This document shows positions 8,908 to 17,001 of a stretch of DNA of 64,000 nt, one piece after another. The number at the start of each line of letters is the position of its first letter. Position 1 is the first letter of the stretch. Origin of the DNA: Sediminispirochaeta smaragdinae DSM 11293 (GTDB lineage Bacteria > Spirochaetota > Spirochaetia > DSM-16054 > Sediminispirochaetaceae); contig NC_014364.1 of the NCBI RefSeq assembly GCF_000143985.1, positions 1,860,001-1,924,000 on the forward strand, given 5' to 3'. The translations under genes were made by a program, and so were the position numbers. The notes beneath the pieces were generated by a model, which was not told where the DNA came from, did no database searches, and saw nothing but the letters and a program-made list of their open reading frames with translations.

Positions 8908-9684
8908 TTAGAGATAATAGATAAGGGTGATCAATGCATCGGCAACGATAATCAGTACAAAGCTTTGTACAACAGCCTTTATAACCACCTGCGGGACCTC
9001 GGTGGAGGACTGCTCCACCCGAAACCCGTTGTACGTAGCCGAGAGTGCTATGATTGCACCGAATATGAGGCTCTTGATCATGCTGGAAACAATATCAACC
9101 GAACGGATATGTGTAATCAAATCATACATATAATCACGCATAGGAATCGGTTGGATGAAGCTGGTAACAAAAAAAGAAGCGATCAGGCCGAAAAGGTTAA
9201 AATAGATATTGAGAAGAATCATGCTGAATATCACGCCGAGGAAGCGTGGTACGACCAGATAGGAAATGGGATCGACTCCCACCGAGGTATAGGCCTCGAT
9301 CTGATGGCTTACCACCATTTGCCCCAACTCGGTGGCAATTGCGGTGCCTGACCGGGCAATGATGATAAAGGCACAAAGCAAAGGTCCCAGTTCCCGCATG
9401 ATGACCGTGATAAGAATCGAATAGATCAGCTCTCCCTGGCCGAACTGAGGAAGCAGATCCACACCGTAGACGATAATGACACCACCCAATATCAAGGCAA
9501 TAAGACTGATGACTCCCAAGGCTTCGACGCCGGTAAACAACAGCTGCATCACAAGAACCCTGTAGCCGATCTGCCTGCGCCTGAAAAAGGGAACCGATTC
9601 CTTGATCGTCCGAAGGAAAAAGCCGCAGGCGTAAAAAAGTTCCCTGATAGAAGCTATTACCCTATGGCCAAGCTCTTGAAACAT
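8908..9684 (-). CDS. MlaE-type ABC permease
   Basis: The protein has 258 residues from the ATG at 9684; a TTG at 9702 would give 264. Five to six membrane segments are visible, with the family signature region ELGPLLCAFIIIARSGTAIATELGQM followed by EAYTSVGVDPISYLVVPRFLG. It is the inner-membrane permease of an MCE/Mla phospholipid transporter and the first gene of the seven-gene operon that ends at 3745. The ATG lies where a promoter just upstream would start transcription, which argues for the shorter start. Confidence 0.9.
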   Translation of the reverse strand: MFQELGHRVIASIRELFYACGFFLRTIKESVPFFRRRQIGYRVLVMQLLFTGVEALGVISLIALILGGVIIVYGVDLLPQFGQGELIYSILITVIMRELGPLLCAFIIIARSGTAIATELGQMVVSHQIEAYTSVGVDPISYLVVPRFLGVIFSMILLNIYFNLFGLIASFFVTSFIQPIPMRDYMYDLITHIRSVDIVSSMIKSLIFGAIIALSATYNGFRVEQSSTEVPQVVIKAVVQSFVLIIVADALITLIYYL

Positions 9685-9719
9685 GTGCCAAGTGTAATCC
9701 AAGGCCCATCTTCAGGCAA
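9685..9719 (-). promoter_or_regulatory. promoter of the Mla-type operon, possibly leaderless
   Basis: On the minus strand TTGCCT (9719-9714), a 17-nt spacer and TACACT (9696-9691) are followed after 6 nt by the ATG at 9684, with no Shine-Dalgarno sequence. The geometry matches that seen at the PBP gene. Confidence 0.4.
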
Positions 9720-9776
9720 CATGCTATAATGCCTGCGCCTCCTTGTGCCGATAGAAGAACTATAGTTCCAAAGCGG

Positions 9777-9806
9777 TTGACACAGATACAAGGCTGTTCC
9801 TACAAT
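9777..9806 (+). promoter_or_regulatory. sigma70-type promoter of the cNMP-binding gene pair
   Basis: TTGACA (9777-9782), an 18-nt spacer and TACAAT (9801-9806) lie just upstream of an AGGAG ribosome site and the ATG at 9824. Confidence 0.7.
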
Positions 9807-9823
9807 TCAGAAGAGGAGAAGCA

Positions 9824-10804
9824 ATGCCACGGGCTGTACAATATAAGGCAAATTCCATCGTCTACTTTCAAGGTGATGTTGCCGAACGCATCTATATTCT
9901 AAAATCCGGAAAGGTAAGTCTGAATTACAACGACATCGAAACCGGGCAGGAGCTTCATGAGTTGATCCAAACCGGGGAGTTTTTCGGTGTGAAATCTGCC
10001 CTTGGCCGATACACCAGAGAAGAAACCGCCGTGGTGCTCTCCGATGCCCAAATGGTAGTCTTTACCGTTCCCGAATTCGAACAACTGATCATGCAGAATA
10101 CCAGAATCATCATGAAGATGCTTAAGGTCTTTTCCAACCAGCTGCGTCGTATCCATAAGCAGGTTAGGAACCTGATCAGTTCGGGTAAGGAGAGCGCCGA
10201 TCCTGAAAGTGGTCTGTTTCGGATCGGTCAGTACTATCATCGGACAAAAAAGTTTCCTCAGGCCTTGTATGCCTACCGCCGCTATCTTACCTATTACCCT
10301 TCGGGAAAGTATGCCGATGAGGCAAACCGAAATATTCCTCTCGCCGAGCAGAATGCCCAGGGATCTACGCGCAGTTCGGTTCCCGTGAGCGCCGCCGCAC
10401 CTGCCCGGGAAGAGCTCTCGAATGCAGCCAAGGCCTACTACAATGCTGTAAGTCTCCATAGCCAGGAAAAGTATCAGGAAGCGTTGAAAGAATTTCAACA
10501 TATTGCCTCGGATAAAGGAGATCAGGAGTATGCAGCAAAGGCCGCATTTGAGATCGGTCGCTGTTATTTCGCCCTTGGTCGGTACGACGAGTGCATCAGG
10601 CACCTAAGCGGCATGATCAAAACCTATCCCAAACATCCGGACCTGACCGATGCCCTTTTCTACGTTGGAAATTGTTATGAAAAAAAGGACGATTTCCCAA
10701 AGGCCCTCGGATTTTACAAGAAGATTCTTACCATGGTTCGTGAGGATATGCCGATACACCGGAAAGTGAAGAAAGCGATTGCCGCAATGGGGGATGCATC
10801 ATGA
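9824..10804 (+). CDS. cyclic-nucleotide-binding-domain protein fused to TPR repeats
   Basis: The protein has 326 residues. Residues ~5-120 are a CRP-type cyclic-nucleotide-binding fold (IVYFQGDVAERIYILKSGKV, ETGQELHELIQTGEFFGVKSAL). It has no helix-turn-helix. Residues ~130-170 and ~205-320 are TPR or YbgF-like repeats (FRIGQYYHRTKKFPQALYAY, AAFEIGRCYFALGRYDECI, ALFYVGNCYEKKDDFPKALG). It therefore looks like a ligand-responsive scaffold rather than a DNA-binding regulator. It is preceded by a good promoter and ribosome site. Its stop overlaps the start of a second CRP-like gene (ATGA), suggesting the two products act together. Confidence 0.8.
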   Translation: MPRAVQYKANSIVYFQGDVAERIYILKSGKVSLNYNDIETGQELHELIQTGEFFGVKSALGRYTREETAVVLSDAQMVVFTVPEFEQLIMQNTRIIMKMLKVFSNQLRRIHKQVRNLISSGKESADPESGLFRIGQYYHRTKKFPQALYAYRRYLTYYPSGKYADEANRNIPLAEQNAQGSTRSSVPVSAAAPAREELSNAAKAYYNAVSLHSQEKYQEALKEFQHIASDKGDQEYAAKAAFEIGRCYFALGRYDECIRHLSGMIKTYPKHPDLTDALFYVGNCYEKKDDFPKALGFYKKILTMVREDMPIHRKVKKAIAAMGDAS

Positions 10805-11451
10805 GTCTTGACCTCTCAATGTTCGGACGTTTTGCCCAGACCTATCAGCCCGGTGATATCATCTTCTGTGAATATGAACCCGGCGACACCTTTTATCTCA
10901 TTCAGTCCGGAAGGGTTCAAATCGTGAAAATCATGGATGATATCGAGAAGAACGTTGATATTCTTCAGCCGGGAGAAATTTTCGGTGAAATGGCTATTCT
11001 TGAGGAGGCCCCCCGTTCCGCTTCGGCCGTTGCCATCGACAAGGTTGTAGCTCTCGAATTCAACCGTGCCAACTTCGAGATCCTTATGAAGGGAAATCCC
11101 CAGATCGCCCTAAAACTTTTGAAGCTCTTTACAAAGCGTATCTACGATCAGAAGCGTCGCTTTATGATTCTTACCTTAGATGATATCCAGGCCAGGGTTG
11201 CAGATGTCTTTATCATGCTTTCGGAAACTCAACCCGTAGATGATCCTGATGTAAACGAGCGGATCTTTAAGACCACCGTCGATGATATTGCGCACTGGGC
11301 CGGGATGAGTCCCGACAAATGTAAGCAAATTCTCCAGCATTTTGCAAACCAGCGCCGCATAGAGCTCTATGAAGATAGGATTGTGGTAAAGAATATCAAC
11401 GATTTCGGTCGTTTCGTTCAGAGCCGTCGGCGTAATCAGCAGGTCGAATAA
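10801..11451 (+). CDS. Crp/Fnr-family transcriptional regulator
   Basis: The protein has 216 residues. A cyclic-nucleotide-binding domain covers ~10-125 (YQPGDIIFCEYEPGDTFYLI, LQPGEIFGEMAILEEAPRSASAVA). A dimerisation helix (LKLLKLFTKRIYDQKRRFM) follows, then a winged helix-turn-helix at ~150-205 (TTVDDIAHWAGMSPDKCKQILQHF). It probably binds DNA in response to a small ligand; the ligand and targets are not evident. It is translationally coupled to the TPR-fused cNMP-domain protein. No clear terminator is visible before the tRNA gene. Confidence 0.87.
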   Translation: MSLDLSMFGRFAQTYQPGDIIFCEYEPGDTFYLIQSGRVQIVKIMDDIEKNVDILQPGEIFGEMAILEEAPRSASAVAIDKVVALEFNRANFEILMKGNPQIALKLLKLFTKRIYDQKRRFMILTLDDIQARVADVFIMLSETQPVDDPDVNERIFKTTVDDIAHWAGMSPDKCKQILQHFANQRRIELYEDRIVVKNINDFGRFVQSRRRNQQVE

Positions 11452-11504
11452 TTGCCGTTCGGTACTTGATTTTTTTCTCAGCATTGGGTAGTTTTTTTCA
11501 GCAC

Positions 11505-11576
11505 GCCAAAGTAGCTCAGGGGTAGAGCAACGCTCTCGTAAAGCGTAGGTCGTGAGTTCGAATCTCACCTTTGGCT
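11505..11576 (+). tRNA. tRNA-Thr (anticodon CGT)
   Basis: The acceptor stem GCCAAAG pairs with CTTTGGC. The D-arm is GCTC..GAGC. The anticodon stem ACGCT/AGCGT carries the loop CTCGTAA with anticodon CGT. The T-arm is GTGAG TTCGAAT CTCAC. CCA is not encoded (TCTAA follows). An integrase remnant begins ~100 bases downstream, and a damaged copy of the 3' end lies at 19200-19227. Confidence 0.95.
11547..11574 (+). repeat. left att-like direct repeat (3' half of tRNA-Thr)
   Basis: These 28 bases cover the variable loop, T-arm and 3' acceptor strand of the tRNA. They are matched at 25 of 28 positions by 19200-19227, and all three differences fall in the T-loop. Confidence 0.6.
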
Positions 11577-11682
11577 CTAATAGCTTCTTGCTTTGCATGG
11601 AGATAGCGAATCTACCGGACAACCGGCGATTCTCTGCATCTTAAAATACAGATGGATTGTAGATAGTCATAGCTGTATATAG

Positions 11683-12168
11683 AGAGGTGGAGCATGCGTC
11701 GGTATTCAATGTATAAAAGAAAAAGCTCAAATTTTTTCCGTATCGTGGAAAGACGATAGGGTAAGAGTTGCAAACTTGCTTTCTATGACAACAGGAATGA
11801 GATTAGGCGAAGTCTTGGCGTTAAAAGTAGCCGACATAGGAAAGGATCGTATTTACATCCGGCACTCTTGGAGCTTTGCAGATGGACTGAAAAAACCGAA
11901 AAACGGAGAAGAGCGAACAGTTCCACTTCTTCCAGCGGTGCGACAGGAATTACTTGTGCTTGGGGCGCAAAATCCTCATGCTACCGGGTCTATTTTCTTC
12001 AGCAACATGCCAGAAAAACCAGTTGACGGAAAAATAATTGGTCGAGATTTGCAAGAAGCTCTCATCAATATTCAGCTTTCAAAAGGCGACAGAGAAAATA
12101 AAGAGAAGAGAGAGAAAGCAAAAAAGAAAAGCAAACTGGGTATAATTACAGTGTGGATATGCTGCTGA
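11683..12168 (+). pseudogene. tyrosine recombinase/phage integrase fragment
   Basis: The open frame after the stop at 11680 reads, from ~11710, like the middle of a tyrosine integrase (CIKEKAQIFSVSWKDDRVR, then MTTGMRLGEVLALKVADIG). TGMRLGE carries the first catalytic arginine (box I), and YIRHSWSFADGLK...EERTVPLL is the usual following sheet. The frame ends in a Lys/Glu-rich stretch and a short unrelated tail. The box II H-x-x-R and the tyrosine nucleophile are missing, and so is the N-terminal core-binding domain. It lies ~100 bases after tRNA-Thr, the expected place for a tRNA-site integrase. It cannot be an active recombinase as it stands. Confidence 0.82.
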
Positions 12169-12570
12169 AAATAGACGACCACCATGTGAAAGAGGGGGGG
12201 GCGATGCAGAGAAAGCAATTAGTGTATTGGACAGAACATCGTTTTAACTTGCAGCCCGTTAAGCTGGCGTGAAACCTGCCTGCGAAGCAGAAAAGCAGGT
12301 TTCATGACAGTAGAGTTGTCAAGTTCAAAACTTTGTTATCTGCCTGTTCTTGCTCCCGTAATTCCTATTCAATTCTCTGAACTCTCTCACATGCATTATG
12401 TTTCGCCCCGTATCTCTGCATCCTGTCTCGAATCAACCGGGGAAGGATATTTTCCGCAAACATTCGTGAGACCGAACTCTTCAAGCCAGTTGCGTGCCTT
12501 CAGCGATTCCCCGCGATCTGCAACGCTTTTTTCTTTGTATACAGCTCCTTCACACAGTAATCTCCGAAGA
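12169..12570. other. non-coding stretch with decayed sequence
   Basis: No convincing gene is present. The stretch holds the inverted repeat at 12271-12303. On the minus strand at ~12407-12560 there is a short frame (containing ESLKARNWLEEFGLTNVC) that looks protein-like but has no start and no recognisable family. A plus-strand frame of 89 codons at 12304-12573 has no ribosome site and an unnatural composition. I read the stretch as island debris. Confidence 0.4.
12271..12303. repeat. nested inverted repeat (hairpin)
   Basis: The 9-bp arms GAAACCTGC/GCAGGTTTC enclose a second small hairpin, CTGC-GAA-GCAG. No T-run follows, so it is not an obvious terminator. A recombination-associated or repeat element is possible. 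Confidence 0.45.
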
Positions 12571-12586
12571 TGACATGCTCATGTCA
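12571..12586. promoter_or_regulatory. operator palindrome copy 1 (TGACA-N6-TGTCA)
   Basis: TGACATGCTCATGTCA is a palindrome followed by CTTTAT and TATTATAAT. The same TGACA-N6-TGTCA-CTTTAT arrangement recurs at 13448, so the two copies flank the WYL regulator remnant and are probably its own binding sites. Confidence 0.6.
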
Positions 12587-12589
12587 CTT

Positions 12590-13450
12590 TATCATATTAT
12601 AATAGCGGCGCGCTTTGAGGTATCCAAAAGGACCATCCTGCGGGATATAGAAACACTTACCATTGCAGGTATTCCCCTTTATACGTCAAAGGGAAGGGGC
12701 GGAGGTATCTCTCTGCTTGACAATTTTGTTCTTGATAAGACTACCCTTACGGAGGAGGATCAAAATCAAATCTTAATGGCCCTGCAAAGCCTTGCACCTA
12801 TCGAACACATTGATGCAGGCGATGTGCTTTCAAAGCTAGGAGCCTTGTTTAAAAATACGGATACAACATGGATTGAGGTTGATTTTTCCCGCTGGGGTAA
12901 TAGGGAGCCGGATAAAGAAAAATTTGAAATTCTAAAAAATGCTATTCTTCAAAGATTCTCTGTTTCTTTTACCTATCCCAATTCTTGCGGCGAGATTTCA
13001 AACCGAACCGTTTATCCGCTGAAACTTGTGTTCAAGTCTAAAGCGTGGTATGTCCAGGCTTACTGTTTGCAAAAAAAGGATTACAGAATATTCAAGATAA
13101 ACAGAATGCTTCAGATCAAAGTTCTGCCGAACAGCTTTGCAGGGCAGAATTTCGCACCGCCGCCGATAGAGGCAGATGCTCCGTCATCGACGGTCTGTGT
13201 TCATTTGGAATTGGCTTTTTCCGCCTAAGTCGCTTATCGGGTTTACGACGAGTTTGATGCAAAGAATGTGCAAAGAAACAGGGACAGCTCTTTTACTGTA
13301 ACCGTAGATCTGCCGGAGGATTACTGGTTATATGGCTTTCTGTTGTCCTTCGGTACGTCCGTCCGGGTAATAGAGCCGCAAAGTGTCCGGAATCATCTGC
13401 TTGATCAAGTGGAAACAATAAAAAATTTCTATTCGGAAAATATAAGATGA
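12590..13450 (+). pseudogene. YafY-type HTH/WYL-domain regulator, 5'-truncated and stop-interrupted
   Basis: In one frame the sequence reads AARFEVSKRTILRDIETL (second half of a helix-turn-helix), then the WYL-type region with AWYVQAYCLQKKDYRIFKI. It continues through a TAA at 13226-13228 and resumes in the same frame (VAYRVYDEFDAKNV...VETIKNFYSENIR) to a normal stop at 13448-13450. The usual first ~25 residues are missing: the promoter/operator runs straight into helix two of the HTH. The gene is therefore broken at both the 5' end and the internal stop. WYL regulators often repress themselves and a neighbour; the neighbour here is the ClbS/DfsB gene. Confidence 0.8.
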
Positions 13451-13463
13451 CATACAGTTGTCA
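13448..13463. promoter_or_regulatory. operator palindrome copy 2 (TGACA-N6-TGTCA)
   Basis: TGACATACAGTTGTCA is followed by CTTTAT. It begins at the stop codon of the WYL remnant and lies upstream of the ClbS/DfsB gene, so it probably controls that gene. Confidence 0.6.
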
Positions 13464-13528
13464 CTTTATGCATGATATCCTATGCGCAGCAAGGCAAAAG
13501 CCAATTGAAAACAAAGGAGGAAATGGTT

Positions 13529-14080
13529 ATGCCAAGACCAACGACAAAGCCGGATTTAATCAAAGCGGCAAATGAACAATTTAAAAAAATGTGGAATCTC
13601 ATTGATGCCATGACGGAGGATGAACAAAACGCGACTTTTAATTTTGATGATGCCTCCAACCAAAAAGAGGCCCATTGGAAAAGGGATAAAAATTTACGGG
13701 ATGTATTCGTGCATTTATACGAATGGCACCAATTATTGTTGAATTGGGTCAAATCAAATCAGAAGGGCATACAAAAACCTTTTCTACCTGCACCGTACAA
13801 CTGGAAAACATACGGTCAAATGAACGTAGAATTCTGGGAGAAACATCAATACACATCGTTGAATCATGCAAAAGACATGCTGAAAGAGAGCCATGCCGGT
13901 GTGATGCAAATGATTGACGGTTTTTCCAATGATGCATTGTTTGCAAAAGGAAGCTTCCCGTGGACAGGAACTTCCACATTGGGCAGCTATTGTGTCTCCG
14001 CGACATCCAGTCATTACGATTGGGCGATAAAAAAGATTAAGAGGCATAATAAAACATACGGGGAAGCCCGCAAGGGGTAA
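13529..14080 (+). CDS. ClbS/DfsB family four-helix-bundle protein
   Basis: The protein has 183 residues, starting at the ATG at 13529, which has an AAAGGAGG site 8 bases upstream (13513-13520). The sequence (KPDLIKAANEQFKKMWNLID, VFVHLYEWHQLLLNW, NWKTYGQMN, YCVSATSSHYDWAIKKIKRH) matches the DUF1706/ClbS/DfsB family, DinB-like helical bundles. The founding member ClbS is a colibactin self-resistance hydrolase; most relatives have no assigned substrate. The gene is intact although its neighbours are broken. It is probably controlled by the palindrome at 13448. Confidence 0.8.
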   Translation: MPRPTTKPDLIKAANEQFKKMWNLIDAMTEDEQNATFNFDDASNQKEAHWKRDKNLRDVFVHLYEWHQLLLNWVKSNQKGIQKPFLPAPYNWKTYGQMNVEFWEKHQYTSLNHAKDMLKESHAGVMQMIDGFSNDALFAKGSFPWTGTSTLGSYCVSATSSHYDWAIKKIKRHNKTYGEARKG

Positions 14081-14251
14081 GGATCGGGCATGTTATTCAT
14101 AATCGGTTATTGTGTTTTCGGCGGCGGGGCCGCTTTCGGATTGCTCTATTTGATCCATCCATGTCCTGTTTACCATTTTCAGCACCTATTTTTATGCATT
14201 GGCTTTGCCCCTATCCGTCGGCTGTGCCAGCCTCTCGACCGTACTTTATAA

Positions 14252-14569
14252 AATGCAATATTAGCTAAACGCTTTGAAGTCAGTAAAAATCCTATCAGGA
14301 AAGCATTGATCAGACTTGAAAGAGAAAATTTCGTTGTCATAAAACCGCAATATGGAACATTTGTTAGCGAAGTATCCATTGAAAAAGGACGGGAAATTTG
14401 TGACGTGCGTTCGTTGTTGGAATCGTATGCCGCTCGTATTGCCGCAGAGAAGATTACCGAGAAGCAGATTGCGTCCTTGCAGAAATCATTTGATCATCTC
14501 GATGTATTGGAAAAAGGATCTGAAGAGTATAGTAATTGCGATAACGAAACTTCGGCATTGAGTTTGTGA
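14252..14569 (+). pseudogene. GntR/FCD-family regulator fragment
   Basis: After an in-frame stop the frame reads ILAKRFEVSKNPIRKALIRL (helix-turn-helix), ENFVVIKPQYGTFVSEV (wing), then the start of an FCD ligand domain (RSLLESYAARIAAEKITEKQ). It stops after ~104 codons, where an intact FCD regulator would have ~220. The start of the HTH and most of the FCD domain are missing. The preceding 170 bases (14081-14251) contain only a short hydrophobic frame (MLFIIGYCVFGGGAAFGLLY) with no recognised family. Confidence 0.7.
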
Positions 14570-14650
14570 GTCGTCCGAGGGAAAAATATTTTTTGCACCG
14601 GCACTTGCATTCCCGATTTATGTACAGGTTCCTGTGATTTCTGTTTCTCG

Positions 14651-15436
14651 TTAAGCTTCCAGCCGATACCGAATGGTCACTACCATCTCGATATCGGTTG
14701 TGCCGTCACCTGGCGGTGCGGGAAAGGGCTCTGCCTGATGTACCGACTTCATGGCCGCAGCGATCAGAAATTTATGGGCGGTCGAATCCTTTAGAAGAAG
14801 CTCTCCAATCGATCCGTCCGGCTGTATCGTAAAATAGAGGGTCACGTCCCCTTCAAGTTCCCGCTTACGGGCTGCAAGGGGATAAATTTTGCACGCTTCC
14901 AGGCGGTTGAGTACCAGACGTCGATACTCAACGGTAGAAGGTCGTTCGCTCCGGTTTTCATCATCCTCCGATTGACTGCCGGAAGCCACCCTGTCCGGCC
15001 GCTCGGTAGCCGTTTCTACGGCCCGCTCTCCCGTTTCGATAGGAGTTGAGACACCGGTGGGAGCAGCAGCCGCTTGAAGAAGTCCTGGCTCGGCTTCTTG
15101 CGTGGTTCCTGTTTTCTGCGGTGCAGGCGAAAGCGAGGCGGATTCTTCTCTCTTCATGGATGGTAACGGCTCTTCTTCGGATATGATGGCTGCGGCTGGC
15201 ACTGTCGGTTGAAGTTCCGGCTGTGAGGCGGCGGGGGCGGGTATTGAGGGTTCCTCAACTTCATCGACCGCATCGAAGCTGAGAGAAAAAACATCGGCGG
15301 CCTTCTCGACCCTCGTTGGTACTATATCGAAAAATCCCAGGATTACAAGATGTCCTCCGACCATGGCGATAAAAAGGAGGAGCGTCAGGATACATCTATT
15401 GTTCCTATCGCTGTCTGTCATGTCTGATTGCCGCAT
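14651..15436 (-). CDS. tonB: TonB energy-transducing protein
   Basis: The protein has 261 residues. One N-terminal membrane helix (ILTLLLFIAMVGGHLVILGF) is followed by a long Pro/Ala/Glu-rich periplasmic linker (residues ~60-175) and a C-terminal TonB domain at ~180-260 (YRRLVLNRLEACKIYPLAARKRELEGDVTLYF split around KRELEG, ending VVTIRYRLEA). It transmits proton-motive energy from ExbB/ExbD to outer-membrane receptors. It starts inside the end of exbD, with a GGGAG ribosome site, and is the last gene of the receptor operon. Confidence 0.88.
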   Translation of the reverse strand: MRQSDMTDSDRNNRCILTLLLFIAMVGGHLVILGFFDIVPTRVEKAADVFSLSFDAVDEVEEPSIPAPAASQPELQPTVPAAAIISEEEPLPSMKREESASLSPAPQKTGTTQEAEPGLLQAAAAPTGVSTPIETGERAVETATERPDRVASGSQSEDDENRSERPSTVEYRRLVLNRLEACKIYPLAARKRELEGDVTLYFTIQPDGSIGELLLKDSTAHKFLIAAAMKSVHQAEPFPAPPGDGTTDIEMVVTIRYRLEA

Positions 15437-15806
15437 GGCGCACTCCCGCGCTTTTCAGCCTATCCATTACCTCGACCACCGCTTGAAAGGGAACCTCTCC
15501 GTCGCAATAGAGCGCTGCGGTCAGCTCCGGATTCTGGGCAAGACGGGGAGCGATACGGGCTTTAAATGCCGCAGGATCGACAGGTTTCCCCTCCAGATAG
15601 ACCCGGGATTCCGCATCAATCGTTACCGCAAGCACCTCCCGATCTATCGTTTCTCCCGACGAGGCGTTAGGGAGATCGACTTTAATGGCAGGTTTTTCGA
15701 AGCGCGAGGCGATCATGAAAAAGATTAAAAGAATGAAAACCACATCGATCAAAGAGGTCATATTGATCGATTGTTTCCTTTGACGGGGAGGGGAGAAGTT
15801 CATCAT
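15405..15806 (-). CDS. exbD: ExbD/TolR biopolymer transport protein
   Basis: The protein has 133 residues, starting at the ATG at 15806, two bases after the exbB stop. The frame is open further upstream but only as a shadow of exbB. It has one helix with the functional aspartate region SLIDVVFILLIFFMIAS, then a periplasmic domain (VDLPNASSGETIDREVLAVT, LYCDGEVPFQAVVEVMDRL). It is a proton-channel subunit of the TonB-ExbB-ExbD complex. Confidence 0.9.
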   Translation of the reverse strand: MMNFSPPRQRKQSINMTSLIDVVFILLIFFMIASRFEKPAIKVDLPNASSGETIDREVLAVTIDAESRVYLEGKPVDPAAFKARIAPRLAQNPELTAALYCDGEVPFQAVVEVMDRLKSAGVRHAAIRHDRQR

Positions 15807-15807
15807 G

Positions 15808-16536
15808 TTAGGCTGTCTCCCGCTTTTTGCCAGGGTCGGTCCCCGATGGCTTTTCGGAATCTCCCGCAGCGAGAAGATCCTCCCGCAAGCTTTCGGAGAG
15901 CAGGGAAACGACGTAGGCCATATCCCGTTGCCGCGCGTCGGCATGGCGTTCGAAAAATCTGCATGCGGCAAGTGCGGGAATTGCCGCGGCAAGCCCAAAG
16001 GCCGTTGTTATCATAGCAGCCCAGATCCCGCCTGCAAAAGTCGAGATATCGGCACTGCCGCCAGTGGCTTCGATCTGTCGAAATGCACTCATGAGTCCCG
16101 TAACCGTGCCGAAAAGGCCGCAGAGCGGCGCCAGGTTACCGACAACCGAGAGCCATTCGACTCCATGGTCCATCTCCCGTTGCAGAATCGCGCCCTCTCG
16201 TTCCAGCAGCTCCCTGAGAATGGCGGTGGATGATCTTCGATTTTCCATGAATCTCCGGATCATTCTGAGGGGTTGGCTGCGGCTGTAGGAACGGGGCCAG
16301 GGAAGGCCTTCCTCGCTTTCGTCTTCCGGCGCTTGTTTCTCAATCACACGTATGTACTGTTCAAGACCCGACAGGAGCGTGGTACGCCTGTAGGAGGTAC
16401 GGAGGAAATAGACCGCCCGTTCGGCAATGACGGCCAAAACAACTACATACATAGCGATGATGATCCAGTTGATCACGCCCCCGCGGTTGATAAACGAGAG
16501 CATCGAGATGATTTTTTCTGTTGAAACTATTGGCAT
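15808..16536 (-). CDS. exbB: ExbB/TolQ/MotA-family proton channel protein
   Basis: The protein has 242 residues. Three transmembrane helices are visible: VINWIIIAMYVVVLAVIAERAV, LSVVGNLAPLCGLFGTVTGLM and GIWAAMITTAFGLAAAIPALA. The last two carry the conserved MotA/ExbB pattern. It forms the pentameric channel around ExbD. The long basic cytoplasmic loop between helices 1 and 2 is typical. It lies 42 bases downstream of a small lipoprotein gene in the receptor operon. Confidence 0.9.
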   Translation of the reverse strand: MPIVSTEKIISMLSFINRGGVINWIIIAMYVVVLAVIAERAVYFLRTSYRRTTLLSGLEQYIRVIEKQAPEDESEEGLPWPRSYSRSQPLRMIRRFMENRRSSTAILRELLEREGAILQREMDHGVEWLSVVGNLAPLCGLFGTVTGLMSAFRQIEATGGSADISTFAGGIWAAMITTAFGLAAAIPALAACRFFERHADARQRDMAYVVSLLSESLREDLLAAGDSEKPSGTDPGKKRETA

Positions 16537-16578
16537 GAAAAATCTCCTCCTATGATCTGCCTTGCAGTGATGCTTAAA

Positions 16579-16989
16579 TCAATCCCGGCTCATATGTATG
16601 CCGCCCATATCTGCCATACCACTTGTAATAACAAGATAGATGGTGTCGGCGTCCTCGAATTCCAGGGTAAGCTCCATCTCCGACTCGGGGGAGTACCACG
16701 TGATGGAATAGGCGGCGGTACCGATCTTTTCGTAGTCATAGGTATAGGTATAGGAAGATTCCGTTATAGATACCGTCCATTCCATGGTGTCCTCATTCGC
16801 CTTTAGATAGGTCATGCCCATGCCTCCAAGATCTCCGATTCGGTGCCAGTTGCCGTAGATCGTTTCAAAGGAATAATCTTTCAGCTTCTTCGTTCCGTCT
16901 CCGAAGATATCGCAGCCTGACACGGCCAATAGTATGATCATCAAAGAAAAAAGCAGAAAAATGTTTTTCTTCATACGCCTTTTGTTCAT
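16579..16989 (-). CDS. small lipoprotein of the TonB-receptor operon
   Basis: The protein has 136 residues with a lipoprotein signal ending in the lipobox VSGC at ~22-25. The mature part is beta-rich and acidic (WHRIGDLGGMGMTYL, ESSYTYTYDYEKIG, EMELTLEFEDADTIYLV), like a lipocalin-type or start-to-end beta sandwich used to hold a ligand. I do not recognise a family. Its position, 12 bases after the TonB-dependent receptor and before exbB, suggests a periplasmic or surface partner of the receptor. An alternative start is the ATG at 16974. Confidence 0.6.
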   Translation of the reverse strand: MNKRRMKKNIFLLFSLMIILLAVSGCDIFGDGTKKLKDYSFETIYGNWHRIGDLGGMGMTYLKANEDTMEWTVSITESSYTYTYDYEKIGTAAYSITWYSPESEMELTLEFEDADTIYLVITSGMADMGGIHMSRD

Positions 16990-17001
16990 TCTGTACTCCT
17001 C

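Noticed and set aside
12245-12275. Integron attC-like site (TTTTAAC ... GTTAAGC)
   Set aside because: The core-like boxes are only 9 bases apart, the first does not fit RYYYAAC, and no integron integrase or cassette array is seen.
12304-12573. 89-codon plus-strand ORF
   Set aside because: It has no ribosome site, its residue usage is unlike the other proteins here, and it runs through the first operator palindrome. It is treated as debris.
15807-15998. N-terminal extension of ExbD to 15998
   Set aside because: The extra 64 residues lie within exbB in another frame and have no membrane or ExbD features. The ATG at 15806 right after the exbB stop is the natural start.
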